Assembly (NCBI RefSeq): GCF_030056795.1
Contig: NZ_JASHKQ010000021.1
Span: 1 to 63,294 of the forward strand
Source: Rhodococcus sp. IEGM 1381
GTDB taxonomy: Bacteria; Actinomycetota; Actinomycetes; Mycobacteriales; Mycobacteriaceae
Length of the DNA: 63,294 bases
Reading direction: 5' to 3'
This document shows, one piece after another, positions 1 through 8,293 of the stretch. The translations under genes and the position numbers were made by a program. How positions within the stretch are numbered: the first letter of the stretch is position 1; the number at the start of each line of letters is the position of its first letter. The notes beneath the pieces were generated by a model. It was not told where the DNA came from, did no database searches, and saw only the letters and a program-made list of their open reading frames with translations.

Positions 1-1
1 C

Positions 2-1066
2 GTCGAAGAAGCCCCCGCCCCGTTCCTCACCGACGCCCAACGCAAAGAAATCCACGCCTCCGCCAAAGCCATCTGCCTCGAAGCCGGCTACTACGGCGCC
101 GGGACCGTGGAATACCTCGTCGGCCAGGACGGGCTCGTGTCGTTCCTGGAAGTGAACACCCGCCTGCAGGTCGAGCATCCCGTCACCGAGGAAACCTCCG
201 GCATCGACCTGGTGCTGCAACAGTTCGCGATCGCCAACGGCGAGGAACTGTCCATCACCGAAGATCCCGAACCGCGGGGACATTCGTTCGAGTTCCGGAT
301 CAACGGTGAAGACGCCGGGCGTGGGTTCCTGCCCGCCCCCGGACCGGTCACCACCTTCACCGCCCCCTCCGGGCCGGGCGTGCGCGTCGATTCCGGTGTC
401 GAATCCGGCAGTGTGATCGGGGGCCAGTTCGATTCGATGCTCGCCAAACTCATCGTCACCGGAGCCACCCGCGACGAGGCGTTGGCTCGGTCGCGTCGGG
501 CGTTGGCCGAATTCACCGTCGAGGGCTTGGCGACGGTGATCCCGTTCCACGCTGCGGTGGTCTGCGATCCGGCGTTCATCGGCGACGGGGACTCGTTCTC
601 GGTGCACACCCGGTGGATCGAAACCGAATGGGACAACCAGGTTCCTCCGTTCACCGCCGGGCAACCGATCGACGACGAGGACCCACTGCCCCGCCAGCAG
701 GTGGTCGTCGAGGTCGGTGGCCGCCGCGTCGAGGTCTCCCTCCCCGGGGAACTCTCCCTCGGCGGCGGTGGCAACGGCGGCGGGCCTGCGGGTGCGGTGC
801 GGCGTAAACCGAAAGCCCGCACCCGAGGCGGTGCCGGCGCGGGAGCCGCGTCCGGCGACTCCGTGACCGCACCGATGCAGGGGACCGTGGTCAAGGTCGC
901 CGTCACCGAAGGCCAGAGTGTCGAATCCGGTGACCTCATCGCTGTCCTGGAAGCGATGAAAATGGAAAACCCCGTCACCGCCCACAAAGGCGGCACCATC
1001 ACCGGCCTGAGCGTCACCGCAGGCGACGCCATCACCCAAGGCACCGTCCTCACAGAAATCAAATAG
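2..1066 (+). CDS. Acyl-CoA carboxylase alpha subunit (biotin carboxylase/BCCP), 5' partial
   Basis: This is the C-terminal 354 codons of a fused biotin carboxylase-biotin carboxyl carrier protein; the start lies outside the window. The reading frame is open from base 2. The biotin carboxylase signature NTRLQVEHPVTEE is near the start, followed by the carboxylase C-terminal subdomain. A Gly-rich linker (GGGGNGGG) leads to a biotinyl domain carrying EAMKMENP, whose second Met-flanked Lys is the biotin site. The family carboxylates acetyl- or propionyl-CoA with a separate beta subunit, which is not visible here. The MarR gene starts 10 bases after the stop, so the two probably share a transcript. 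Acetyl versus propionyl specificity cannot be told from this part. Confidence 0.93.
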   Translation, partial: VEEAPAPFLTDAQRKEIHASAKAICLEAGYYGAGTVEYLVGQDGLVSFLEVNTRLQVEHPVTEETSGIDLVLQQFAIANGEELSITEDPEPRGHSFEFRINGEDAGRGFLPAPGPVTTFTAPSGPGVRVDSGVESGSVIGGQFDSMLAKLIVTGATRDEALARSRRALAEFTVEGLATVIPFHAAVVCDPAFIGDGDSFSVHTRWIETEWDNQVPPFTAGQPIDDEDPLPRQQVVVEVGGRRVEVSLPGELSLGGGGNGGGPAGAVRRKPKARTRGGAGAGAASGDSVTAPMQGTVVKVAVTEGQSVESGDLIAVLEAMKMENPVTAHKGGTITGLSVTAGDAITQGTVLTEIK

Positions 1067-1076
1067 GGAGTATCCG

Positions 1077-1541
1077 ATGACTGCCCTCGCTGAATCGTTC
1101 GACGGTGATACCTCTCCGGCGCATTCGACCGAGCTCGAAATCGTGTCGACGGTGCTGCGCATGGCGTCGGCCGCGCGGGTCCGTCTGGCGGAGGCATTGG
1201 ACGCCCAGGGGCTGAGCTGGGCAAGGTACGAGGTTCTGGAATCGGTGTGCAGGCGAGGGCCGACGTCGTACAGCACGCTGTCGCGAGAGTTGGTGCGGCA
1301 CAGAACAAGCATCACTGCCACGACGGCCAGTCTCGTCGATGTGGGACTGTTGGTGCGTAGCGTCAATCCGCGGAATCGGCAGCAGTACTTGGTCGAGGCC
1401 ACCGACTCGGGCCACCGCGCCGTGACGCGCGCCGAGCGTGCGCTCGAGCGCGCTCGGTCGAGGATGGCGGTCGATGCAGACTCCGTACAGACGCTCGAGG
1501 TTCTGCGGGGGATCGAGAAGCAGTGGAACGGTCGGCACTGA
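1077..1541 (+). CDS. MarR family transcriptional regulator
   Basis: A 154-aa winged-helix protein of typical MarR length. Residues about 40-100 fit the DNA-binding domain: YEVLESVCRRGPTSYSTLSRELVRHR is followed by a second helix and a wing ending in RNRQQYLVEATDSG. A helical C-terminus would make the dimer. The ATG has a GGGAG six bases upstream and begins 10 bases after the carboxylase subunit, so it is probably co-transcribed and may regulate that locus in response to a small ligand. The ligand and operator cannot be deduced. Confidence 0.85.
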   Translation: MTALAESFDGDTSPAHSTELEIVSTVLRMASAARVRLAEALDAQGLSWARYEVLESVCRRGPTSYSTLSRELVRHRTSITATTASLVDVGLLVRSVNPRNRQQYLVEATDSGHRAVTRAERALERARSRMAVDADSVQTLEVLRGIEKQWNGRH

Positions 1542-1580
1542 TCGGCGACTGATTGCAGCGGCACGTCTGCTGTGATTCGA

Positions 1581-1631
1581 GTACCCCTGGGGTAATACCC
1601 CCAGGGGTACTTGTATACCCCCTTGGGTATA
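1581..1631 (+). promoter_or_regulatory. Tandem CsoR/CstR-type operators before DUF302
   Basis: Three near-perfect GC-rich palindromes lie in tandem: TACCCCTGGGGTA at 1582-1594, TACCCCCAGGGGTA at 1596-1609, and TATACCC-CCTT-GGGTATA at 1614-1631. The first two also form one 12-bp perfect inverted repeat (1581-1592 with 1599-1610). A weaker copy (ATACCC...GTAT) lies at about 1680-1697. The ATACCC-N4-GGGTAT form resembles operators of the CsoR/RcnR/CstR repressor family, and such a regulator is encoded just downstream at 2233. The likely role is repression of the DUF302-regulator operon. Confidence 0.75.
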
Positions 1632-1760
1632 TGAGACGGTGGGCACGTTCGATCGGCGGGGTTTCGTCTGCCCTTGTCGATACCCCCACCCGTATAGCAG
1701 AACCGCCGCCTTGCCCTCCATCCGTCTTTCCCACTGAACAACAGCTTTCGAGGAGGCACC

Positions 1761-2180
1761 ATGAACATCGCACTGTCCACCACACTGACCGACACCGATT
1801 TCGACACCGCGATCGACAGCACGAAAAGGGCACTGTCGGAACAGGGTTTCGGAGTCCTCACCGAGATCGATATGCAGGCAACTCTGAAAGCGAAGCTGGG
1901 CGAGGACATGGAGCGCTACATGATTCTCGGTGCATGCAACCCCGGACTGGCTCACCGTGCGGTCTGTGTCATGAAGCAGATCGGGTTGCTGTTGCCGTGC
2001 AACGTGATCGTGCGTGACGACACGGCGACACCGGGATCGGTTATCGTCGAGGCGATGAACCCGGCCATCATGGTCGAGGTCACCAGCGAGCCCGAGTTGG
2101 GTGCGGTCGCCTCCGAGGCCACTGCGAAACTGAAGGCAGCGATTGCAGCACTGGGCGGGCGTGGATCCCACTCTGCCTGA
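1761..2180 (+). CDS. DUF302 domain protein
   Basis: A 139-aa protein made almost entirely of one DUF302 domain: an N-terminal segment with FGVLTEIDMQ, a central LGACNPGLAHRA motif, and a C-terminal VIVEAMNPAIMV stretch. It has no signal peptide or membrane segment. The biochemical role of DUF302 is not established; members often sit beside sulfur or metal stress genes. The ATG is preceded by a strong GAGGAGG. It lies between tandem CsoR-type operators upstream and a CsoR-family regulator downstream, so it is probably induced when that regulator loses DNA. Its first residues match no signal sequence, which suggests a cytoplasmic protein. Confidence 0.85.
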   Translation: MNIALSTTLTDTDFDTAIDSTKRALSEQGFGVLTEIDMQATLKAKLGEDMERYMILGACNPGLAHRAVCVMKQIGLLLPCNVIVRDDTATPGSVIVEAMNPAIMVEVTSEPELGAVASEATAKLKAAIAALGGRGSHSA

Positions 2181-2196
2181 TGCCCCCGGGGGTACC
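2181..2196 (+). promoter_or_regulatory. Possible second CsoR-type operator, before the regulator gene
   Basis: TGCCCCCGGGGGTA follows directly after the DUF302 stop codon and about 40 bases before the regulator start. Its C5/G5 core resembles the upstream palindromes, though the outer TA is lost on the left. It could be an internal autoregulatory site, or simply a GC-rich hairpin. Confidence 0.4.
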
Positions 2197-2232
2197 ATCG
2201 AGTTCGACACCACCACCATCGAGGGGATCGAC

Positions 2233-2502
2233 ATGATCGGCGACGAAGACAGCATCGCACTGGTACTCAACCGACTCAAGCGCGCACACGGTCAGCTTGC
2301 CGGCGTCATCGGGATGATCGAGAACGGTCGCGATTGCAAGGACGTCGTCACCCAGCTCGCCGCTGTCTCTCGCGCACTGGACAAAGCCGGATTCAAGATC
2401 GTGGCGACAGGTCTGCGTGAGTGCATGACGGGTGAGAGTGCAGGCGACAAGAAGCCGATGACCGAGGCGGAACTCGAAAAGCTGTTTCTGGCGTTGGCCT
2501 GA
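2233..2502 (+). CDS. CsoR/CstR-family metal- or persulfide-sensing repressor
   Basis: An 89-aa all-helical repressor. The start at 2233 has GAGGGG upstream and gives the usual family length; a longer open frame from 2143 would add an atypical tail. The helix-2 motif is NRLKRAHGQLAGVIGMIE, followed by Cys35 (GRDCKDVV) and Cys64 (GLRECM). In copper-binding CsoR the ligands are Cys-His-Cys, with the His four residues before the second Cys. Here that position (residue 60) is Gly. A Cys pair without the His is the pattern known for CstR, which senses persulfides. Sulfane-sulfur sensing is therefore more likely than copper sensing, but this is inference from motifs. Confidence 0.85.
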   Translation: MIGDEDSIALVLNRLKRAHGQLAGVIGMIENGRDCKDVVTQLAAVSRALDKAGFKIVATGLRECMTGESAGDKKPMTEAELEKLFLALA

Positions 2503-2555
2503 CGACGGTGTGCGGTGAACGTGTGTGGTCGAGGCCGGAAGATTCGGCCGAATAC

Positions 2556-2592
2556 TTGACTTGGTCCAGAAAGCGGGACGATACTGGGACCG
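2556..2592 (+). promoter_or_regulatory. furA promoter with leaderless start
   Basis: A -35 TTGACT (2556-2561) and a -10 GATACT (2580-2585) are separated by 18 bases, and the first GTG (2592) lies where +1 is expected, six to seven bases past the -10. Mycobacterial furA is known to be transcribed without a leader and to be repressed by FurA at an AT-rich site overlapping this promoter. The segment CTTGACTTGGTCCAGAAA resembles that site as I remember it. Confidence 0.7.
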
Positions 2593-3074
2593 TGATGCCG
2601 ATCTCGCCGCATGCGGAGCAACTGCGCACTGCCGATATGCGCGTGACCCGTCCCCGGGTCGCGGTACTCGAGGTCGTCGAAACCAATCCGCACGCAGATA
2701 CCGACACCATTCTCGGGCTCGTGAGATCCATGTTGCCCGAGGTGTCGCGGCAGACGGTCTACGACGTCCTCAACGCGCTGACGGTTGCGCGCCTCGTTCG
2801 GCGGATCGAGCCGGCGGGTTCGCCCGCGCGGTACGAATCGCGCGTCGGCGACAATCACCATCACGCCGTATGCCGCTCGTGCGGCGTCATCGCCGATGTG
2901 GATTGCGCGGTCGGCGAGACGCCGTGTCTCACGGCATCCGACTCCGTCGGTTTCACTATCGACGAGGCAGAGGTCATCTACTGGGGCCTCTGCGCACAGT
3001 GTTCGGCAGCTCGTGAGCAGCCGGCGGTTCCCGTTCAGTTCCCTCCCCGGTCTCGAACACAGCAGAGTTCGTGA
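2592..3074 (+). CDS. furA: Ferric uptake/peroxide regulator FurA
   Basis: A 160-aa Fur-family repressor with an N-terminal winged helix (TRPRVAVLEVVETNPHADTD, then VSRQTVYDVLNAL) and a C-terminal dimerisation domain with DNHHHAVCRSCG and CAQC. These provide the structural Zn site (two CxxC pairs) and the His-rich regulatory metal site. The GTG at 2592 is chosen because it coincides with the predicted transcript start; an ATG follows at 2595. In Mycobacteriales FurA represses itself and the downstream katG, and peroxide inactivates it. katG begins 42 bases after the stop, in the same orientation. Confidence 0.93.
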   Translation: MMPISPHAEQLRTADMRVTRPRVAVLEVVETNPHADTDTILGLVRSMLPEVSRQTVYDVLNALTVARLVRRIEPAGSPARYESRVGDNHHHAVCRSCGVIADVDCAVGETPCLTASDSVGFTIDEAEVIYWGLCAQCSAAREQPAVPVQFPPRSRTQQSS

Positions 3075-3116
3075 CCACCGATCACAGCCCGATCGTCATA
3101 CCTTGGAAGGAAGCAC

Positions 3117-5345
3117 GTGTCTGAAGATCACGTAACACGCGAAAAAGAGATGAACGAGGATCAGCCGCAGGACAGCGGCGGCAAGTGTCCGGTCATGCAA
3201 GACTCGATGCCGATGCCCGTCGAAGGCGGAAGCAATCGCGAGTGGTGGCCCAAGTCGCTGAATCTGAAGATCCTCAAGAAGAACCCGGCAGTCGGCGACC
3301 CCATGGGACCCGACTACGACTACGCAGCCGAGTTCAACTCTCTCGATCTCGCCGAGGTCAAGCGTGACATCGAAGCCCTGATGACGAATTCGCAGTCCTG
3401 GTGGCCGGCCGACTTCGGTCACTACGGCCCCTTCTTCATTCGCATGGCGTGGCACGCAGCGGGCACGTACCGCAAGCAGGACGGCCGCGGCGGTGCCGGA
3501 GCGGGCATGCAGCGCTTCGCGCCACTCAACAGCTGGCCCGACAACGCGTCGCTGGACAAGGCGCGCCGCCTGATCTGGCCGGTCAAGCAGAAGTACGGCC
3601 GCAAGCTCTCCTGGGCCGACCTCATCGTGCTCACCGGAAACGTCGCCATCGAGTCCATGGGCCTGCCGACCTACGGCTTTGCCGGCGGACGCGTCGACGC
3701 CTGGGAGCCGGACGAGGACGTCTACTGGGGCCCCGAGCAGACCTGGCTCGGTGACGAGCGCTACGCCGGTGATCGCACGAGCCTCGAGAACCCGCTCGCC
3801 GCAGTCCAGATGGGTCTGATCTACGTCAACCCCGAAGGCCCTAACGGCAACCCGGATCCCGTGCAGTCCGCCATGGACATTCGCGAGACCTTCGGCCGGA
3901 TGGCCATGAACGACATCGAGACCGCGGCACTCGCCGTCGGCGGACACACCTTCGGCAAGACACACGGCGCAGCGGACCCCGACGCGCACATCGGTGCCGA
4001 GCCTGAGGGTGCCCCCATCGAGCAGATGGGTCTCGGCTGGAAGAACAGCTACCAGAGCGGTGTCCTCGCGGACGCGATCACCAGTGGCCTCGAAGTCATC
4101 TGGACGCCCACGCCCACCCAGTGGGACAACAGCTTCCTCGAGACCCTCTACGGGTTCGAGTGGGAGCTCTACAAGAGCCCCGGTGGCGCGCACCAGTGGC
4201 GTCCGAAGAACGGTGAGGGCGCGGATCTCGTTCCCGACCCAGCCGATCCGTCCAAGCGTCGCCACCCGTCGATGCTGACTTCCGACATCGCCATGCGCGT
4301 CGACCCGATCTACGAGCAGATCACCCGTCGCTGGCTCGATCACCCCGAGGAGCTCGCAGAGGAGTTCCAGAAGGCGTGGTTCAAGCTCACGCACCGCGAC
4401 ATGGGACCGGTCACGCGTTACCTCGGCCCCGAGATCCCAGCGGAGCCCCTGCTCTGGCAGGACCCGATCCCGGCCGTCGATCACGAGCTGATCGGTGACG
4501 CACAGATCGCCGAACTGAAGCAGGCCATCCTCGGATCCGAACTGACTCAGGAGCAGCTGATCTCGGCTGCGTGGGCGGCGGCTTCGTCGTTCCGCGTCAG
4601 TGACAAGCGCGGTGGTGCCAACGGTGGCCGTCTGCGTCTGCAGCCGCAGGCCGGCTGGGAGGTCAACGAGCCCGACGAGCTCGCACAGGTCATCCGCGTC
4701 CTCGAAGGAATCCAGCAGTCGTTCTCCGGAACGGTGTCCTTCGCCGACCTCGTGGTGCTCGGTGGCGTCGCAGCCGTCGAGCAGGCCGCCAAGAATGCCG
4801 GCGTCGACATCACGGTTCCCTTCACTCCGGGCCGCATGGATGCCACGCAGGAGAAGACGGACGTCGACTCGTTCTCCGACCTGGAGCCCAAGGTCGACGG
4901 TTTCCGTAACTTCTTGGGCAAGGGCCAGAAGTTGCCGGCCGAGTTCAACCTCGTCGATCGCGCAAACCTGCTCTCGCTCAGTGCACCCGAGATGACCGTG
5001 CTCGTCGGTGGTCTGCGCGTGCTCGGCGCGAACTACAAGCAGTCGTCGCACGGCGTCCTGACCGACAAGGTCGGCACGCTCACCAACGACTTCTTCGTCA
5101 ACCTCCTCGACATGGGCACCGAGTGGGTTCCCACCGCGGAGGACGGCATCTACGAGGCCAAGGATGCCGCGACCGGTGAGAAGAAGTGGACCGGAACTCG
5201 TAACGATCTGGTCTTCGGCTCGAACTCCGAATTGCGCGCTCTCGCAGAGGTGTACGCCTGCGACGACGCCAAGGAGAAGTTCGTCCGGGACTTCGTCGCG
5301 GCCTGGGACAAGGTCATGATGCTCGATCGCTTCGAACTGAGCTGA
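3117..5345 (+). CDS. katG: Catalase-peroxidase KatG
   Basis: A full-length 742-aa bifunctional heme enzyme that removes H2O2 by catalase and peroxidase reactions. The N-terminal active domain has the distal triad in RMAWHAAGTYR (Arg109, Trp112, His113). LIYVNPEG supplies the Tyr of the Met-Tyr-Trp adduct, and VGGHTFGKTHG carries the proximal His. The C-terminal half is the degenerate duplicated peroxidase domain expected in KatG. The GTG at 3117 has GGAAGGAAG upstream. It is co-regulated with furA immediately upstream and ends at a strong hairpin. In mycobacteria this enzyme activates isoniazid; whether that holds here is not shown. Confidence 0.97.
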   Translation: MSEDHVTREKEMNEDQPQDSGGKCPVMQDSMPMPVEGGSNREWWPKSLNLKILKKNPAVGDPMGPDYDYAAEFNSLDLAEVKRDIEALMTNSQSWWPADFGHYGPFFIRMAWHAAGTYRKQDGRGGAGAGMQRFAPLNSWPDNASLDKARRLIWPVKQKYGRKLSWADLIVLTGNVAIESMGLPTYGFAGGRVDAWEPDEDVYWGPEQTWLGDERYAGDRTSLENPLAAVQMGLIYVNPEGPNGNPDPVQSAMDIRETFGRMAMNDIETAALAVGGHTFGKTHGAADPDAHIGAEPEGAPIEQMGLGWKNSYQSGVLADAITSGLEVIWTPTPTQWDNSFLETLYGFEWELYKSPGGAHQWRPKNGEGADLVPDPADPSKRRHPSMLTSDIAMRVDPIYEQITRRWLDHPEELAEEFQKAWFKLTHRDMGPVTRYLGPEIPAEPLLWQDPIPAVDHELIGDAQIAELKQAILGSELTQEQLISAAWAAASSFRVSDKRGGANGGRLRLQPQAGWEVNEPDELAQVIRVLEGIQQSFSGTVSFADLVVLGGVAAVEQAAKNAGVDITVPFTPGRMDATQEKTDVDSFSDLEPKVDGFRNFLGKGQKLPAEFNLVDRANLLSLSAPEMTVLVGGLRVLGANYKQSSHGVLTDKVGTLTNDFFVNLLDMGTEWVPTAEDGIYEAKDAATGEKKWTGTRNDLVFGSNSELRALAEVYACDDAKEKFVRDFVAAWDKVMMLDRFELS

Positions 5346-5359
5346 ATCAGGTAGTTCAT

Positions 5360-5396
5360 ACAACACCCCGCGAACCTGTTGTTCGCGGGGTGTTGT
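5360..5396 (+). terminator. Intrinsic terminator after katG
   Basis: A perfect 16-bp inverted repeat (5360-5375 with 5381-5396; arm ACAACACCCCGCGAAC) with a 5-base loop lies 14 bases after katG. It sits in the convergent gap before the 2Fe-2S gene, so it may stop transcription from both sides. Confidence 0.85.
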
Positions 5397-5418
5397 GCTG
5401 TGGCAGAAAAGTTTTCGA

Positions 5419-5883
5419 TCAGCGCTGCGACATCGCTTTCGCGGCCGCCTTGATGGCCCGTCGGATTCGGGGATAGGTACCACACCGGCAGACGTTCTCG
5501 ATGGTGTCGATGTCCTCGTCGGTCGGGTCGGGGATGCGCTTCAGCAGTGCGACGGCAGCCATGATCTGGCCCGGCTGACAGTAACCGCATTGAGAGACGT
5601 CCTCGTCGATCCACGCCTGCTGCACCGGATGGAGCACGTCGCCGTCCGCGAGTCCTTCGATGGTCGTGACCTCTTTGTCGACGGCATCGGACACCGGTGT
5701 GACACAGGGGAGTACCTCCACCCCGTCGAGATGGCTCGTGCAGGCGTGACACACGCCGATGCCGCACCCGTACTTGGGGCCGCGGACACCGAGCTCGTCC
5801 CGCAGGGCCCAGAGCAACGGCATGTCGTCGGGTAGATCGACCGACACCGCAGCCCCGTTGACGAAAAACTTCTGTTCAGCCAT
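5419..5883 (-). CDS. (2Fe-2S) small subunit of a molybdenum hydroxylase (IorA-like)
   Basis: A 154-aa protein with two [2Fe-2S] modules of the xanthine dehydrogenase family. The plant-ferredoxin type cluster is GCGIGVCHACTSHLDG with a further Cys (VLPCVT), and the helical cluster is QCGYCQPGQIM plus CRCGTYPR. It passes electrons from the Mo-cofactor subunit encoded just upstream on the same strand, with six bases between the genes. The size and two-subunit layout match isoquinoline 1-oxidoreductase and related aldehyde oxidoreductases. It has no signal peptide; the partner's Tat signal would carry the folded complex. Confidence 0.92.
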   Translation of the reverse strand: MAEQKFFVNGAAVSVDLPDDMPLLWALRDELGVRGPKYGCGIGVCHACTSHLDGVEVLPCVTPVSDAVDKEVTTIEGLADGDVLHPVQQAWIDEDVSQCGYCQPGQIMAAVALLKRIPDPTDEDIDTIENVCRCGTYPRIRRAIKAAAKAMSQR

Positions 5884-5889
5884 GGATCC

Positions 5890-8076
5890 TCATTTCGGGA
5901 ACGGGTCGAAGTCGACGTCGAACAGAATCGGGAAGCTGGTGGGGGTGGTATCGGTGGCTCGCGCGTACGCGTTGGCCACTGCGGCGGCCGCAGCGGGCAC
6001 TCCCAATTCTCCTGCGCCACCCGGATTCTCGGTGGTGGGCGGCAGGATCACCACCCGAACATCCGGTGGTGAATCGCGTTGACGGGCGTAGTGGAACTGC
6101 GAGTAACTACCTTCGAGCGGCAGCCCCTGCTCGTAGTGCAGTCCGGCCCTGAGGGTGGTCGAGATGCCGTCCATCAGGCAGCCGATCATCTGAGCCTCCA
6201 GGCTGCGGGGGTTGACCACGCGGCCGACGTCCACGACTATGACGGCTTTTCTCACGCGGGGCGCTCGCGGGTCCTGCGCATCGATCTCGACGAGATATCC
6301 TGCACTGGAACCGAATTCGGCATGGAACCCGATGCCCTGCGCCCGGCCGGGGCCGAGATCTGCACCCCAGTTGCCCTCGGCGGCGAGCGTACCCAGCACG
6401 TCACGGTGGCGGTCGCTCGCCACCGCCCCCATGCGTAGCTCCAGCGGATCGGTATCGAGGGCGTCGGCGATGCGGTCCACCATGATCTCGGCCGCGGTAC
6501 GTACCGTTCCGGAGAACACCGATCGCCAACTGCCGGTGGGCATCTTCACCGGTACCTCGACGAGGGTCCTGATGCCGGCGTCGGTGAACGAGTACGGGTC
6601 GCGGGTGCTGTGGAACAGCGTCTGGGAGATCAACGGGGACGGTGCCAATGCGTCGGTGACGAGGTCACCGAAACCGCCGTCGAAATCGGTGCACACTGCG
6701 GCCACGCGCTGCTCCCAGGAGATCACCGTGCCGCGCGCGAGGACCGCATCGAACTTGGTGTGTACCGCGGGTCGGGCGCGGCCGTGCCGCATGTCGTCCA
6801 CCCTCGACCACATCAGCCGCACCGGTTTGCCCATTGCTCGGGAGATCACGGCGGCCTCCAGCGGGCCGTCCAAGTAGAGCCGCCGGCCGAACGAGCCGCC
6901 TCCGTTGATCACGTGGGTGGTGACCCGATTCAACGGAATGCCCAGTGTCAGAGCAATTTTCTGCCCGGCGTAGTTGGGTAGCTGCATCGATGCCCAGACG
7001 TCCGCGCGATCGGATCGCACGTCGGCGACTGCCGAATTGGTTTCCATCGCGGCATGCGAGACGGGAGCAAAGTCGAAATCGACGTTCAGTTTCGTTTCGC
7101 CCGGCAGCTCGGGCCTACCCACTCCGCCGAAACCCGTGAACGCAGGGGTGCTCCGCCGAAGCCTGTCCTGGATGGAATCAGTGGACTCGTCGTCGATCGT
7201 TCCGGCGTTCCACGTGACCACCGCGGCGTCCTTCGCGGCGAGCGCGTATCCGAAGGTGCGCGCCATGATGGCGACCCCGGTGGACACGACGGCAACATCG
7301 ATGACCCCTGGCATCGCTCGCAACGCCGCCTCGTCCACCGAGGCAACGGTTCCGTTGATCGTCGGTGGGCGTCGGACGACGACAGGCATGGCGTCGGGGA
7401 CGTCGAGATCGAGCGTGTAAGTGAGCCGACCGGTGACGATCGCGCGAGCATCCTGGCGCGTGGTCGGAGTGCCGACGACCGTCAGATTTTCCTCCGACTT
7501 CGGGTCCACCGCCTCGAAGCGCAGTTCCGGAGCGGCTGCAGCAGCTGCCAGCTCGCCGAAGTGCGCCGATCGTCCGTCCGGTGCCATGACGACGCCGTCG
7601 ACGATAGTCAGCGTGCTCACGTCCGCACCCCAGCGGTCGGCGGCAGCGCGCAGCAGCCGCGCCCGTGCCGTCGCGGCGATGGATCGAGCGGGCTCCCAGA
7701 GAGATTGGATGGAGTTGGAGCCGCCCGTGTAGTGGTTTCCGATCAGTTCCTGCCGGCCAGTTGAGAGCGACACGACGGTCTTGTCGAGTGGGATGTCCAG
7801 CTCTTCTGCTATCAGCATCGCCACCGAGGTGGTGAGCCCCTGTCCGATCTCGGCGCGGGGCAAGGCGCAGTGCACGGATCCGTCCCCGCGCACCTCGAGT
7901 ATCACCAGGTTGGAGTCGGCGGGAAGCGTGGTGAGTACCTGTTCGGGTTCGTCACTGGAGGGCGCCTCTGCAGAGGCCGTTCTCCGCGTCACGAGCATCA
8001 ATGTCGAGCCGGCCACCACAGCGGTGAAGAAAGAGCGACGCGATACGGTGCGCCGTCCAGGTATCGCGTGCGTCAC
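5890..8076 (-). CDS. Tat-exported molybdopterin hydroxylase large subunit (IorB-like)
   Basis: A 728-aa Mo-cofactor subunit starting at GTG. A twin-arginine signal (RRTVSRRSFF then a hydrophobic stretch) occupies residues about 8-35, so the enzyme probably works on the outer face of the membrane. Family motifs include HCALPRAEIGQGLTT, TGGSNSIQSLWEPAR, NGGGSFGRR, and near the C-terminus GGAGELGVPAAAAAVANAY, whose Glu is the conserved catalytic base. It is the first gene of a two-gene minus-strand operon with the 2Fe-2S subunit. No cytochrome or Mo-cofactor chaperone is adjacent. The substrate is probably an N-heterocycle or an aldehyde and cannot be told from sequence. Confidence 0.9.
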   Translation of the reverse strand: MTHAIPGRRTVSRRSFFTAVVAGSTLMLVTRRTASAEAPSSDEPEQVLTTLPADSNLVILEVRGDGSVHCALPRAEIGQGLTTSVAMLIAEELDIPLDKTVVSLSTGRQELIGNHYTGGSNSIQSLWEPARSIAATARARLLRAAADRWGADVSTLTIVDGVVMAPDGRSAHFGELAAAAAAPELRFEAVDPKSEENLTVVGTPTTRQDARAIVTGRLTYTLDLDVPDAMPVVVRRPPTINGTVASVDEAALRAMPGVIDVAVVSTGVAIMARTFGYALAAKDAAVVTWNAGTIDDESTDSIQDRLRRSTPAFTGFGGVGRPELPGETKLNVDFDFAPVSHAAMETNSAVADVRSDRADVWASMQLPNYAGQKIALTLGIPLNRVTTHVINGGGSFGRRLYLDGPLEAAVISRAMGKPVRLMWSRVDDMRHGRARPAVHTKFDAVLARGTVISWEQRVAAVCTDFDGGFGDLVTDALAPSPLISQTLFHSTRDPYSFTDAGIRTLVEVPVKMPTGSWRSVFSGTVRTAAEIMVDRIADALDTDPLELRMGAVASDRHRDVLGTLAAEGNWGADLGPGRAQGIGFHAEFGSSAGYLVEIDAQDPRAPRVRKAVIVVDVGRVVNPRSLEAQMIGCLMDGISTTLRAGLHYEQGLPLEGSYSQFHYARQRDSPPDVRVVILPPTTENPGGAGELGVPAAAAAVANAYARATDTTPTSFPILFDVDFDPFPK

Positions 8077-8293
8077 ATCGTCCTTTCGGTCGGGCCCGAC
8101 TTTACAGTCGCCGATCCGACAAAACGTGCACGTCGAGGTTCGGTCTTTCGCGAACCCGAGAACTCCCTCCGCCGCTTGTTACTCGTCACGACGGCGGTAC
8201 CTCGGTGGCCGTTATCGCTTCGTTATATTTTGTTGCCCTATCGTGATATTGCTCCCAGATCCGCTGACATGTCCGGACGGCATCATCTACGAC
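8077..8293. other. Intergenic region upstream of the Mo-hydroxylase operon
   Basis: No convincing gene was seen here. It must hold the promoter for the minus-strand Mo-hydroxylase operon. The segment at about 8213-8250 is unusually AT-rich for this genome (CGTTATATTTTG), a plausible promoter or activator region. No confident -35/-10 pair could be assigned. Confidence 0.5.

Noticed and set aside
1581..1631. CRISPR-like or rho-independent terminator reading of the repeated palindromes
   Set aside because: The units are unequal, without spacers, and precede rather than follow a gene. CsoR-type operators explain them better.
2143..2232. Longer start for the CsoR-type regulator
   Set aside because: It would overlap the DUF302 gene and cover the second operator. 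The ATG at 2233 has a better RBS and the family length.
3096..5483. Very long open frame antisense to katG (795 codons)
   Set aside because: It mirrors the GC-rich codon pattern of katG, has no domain or RBS, and katG is certain.
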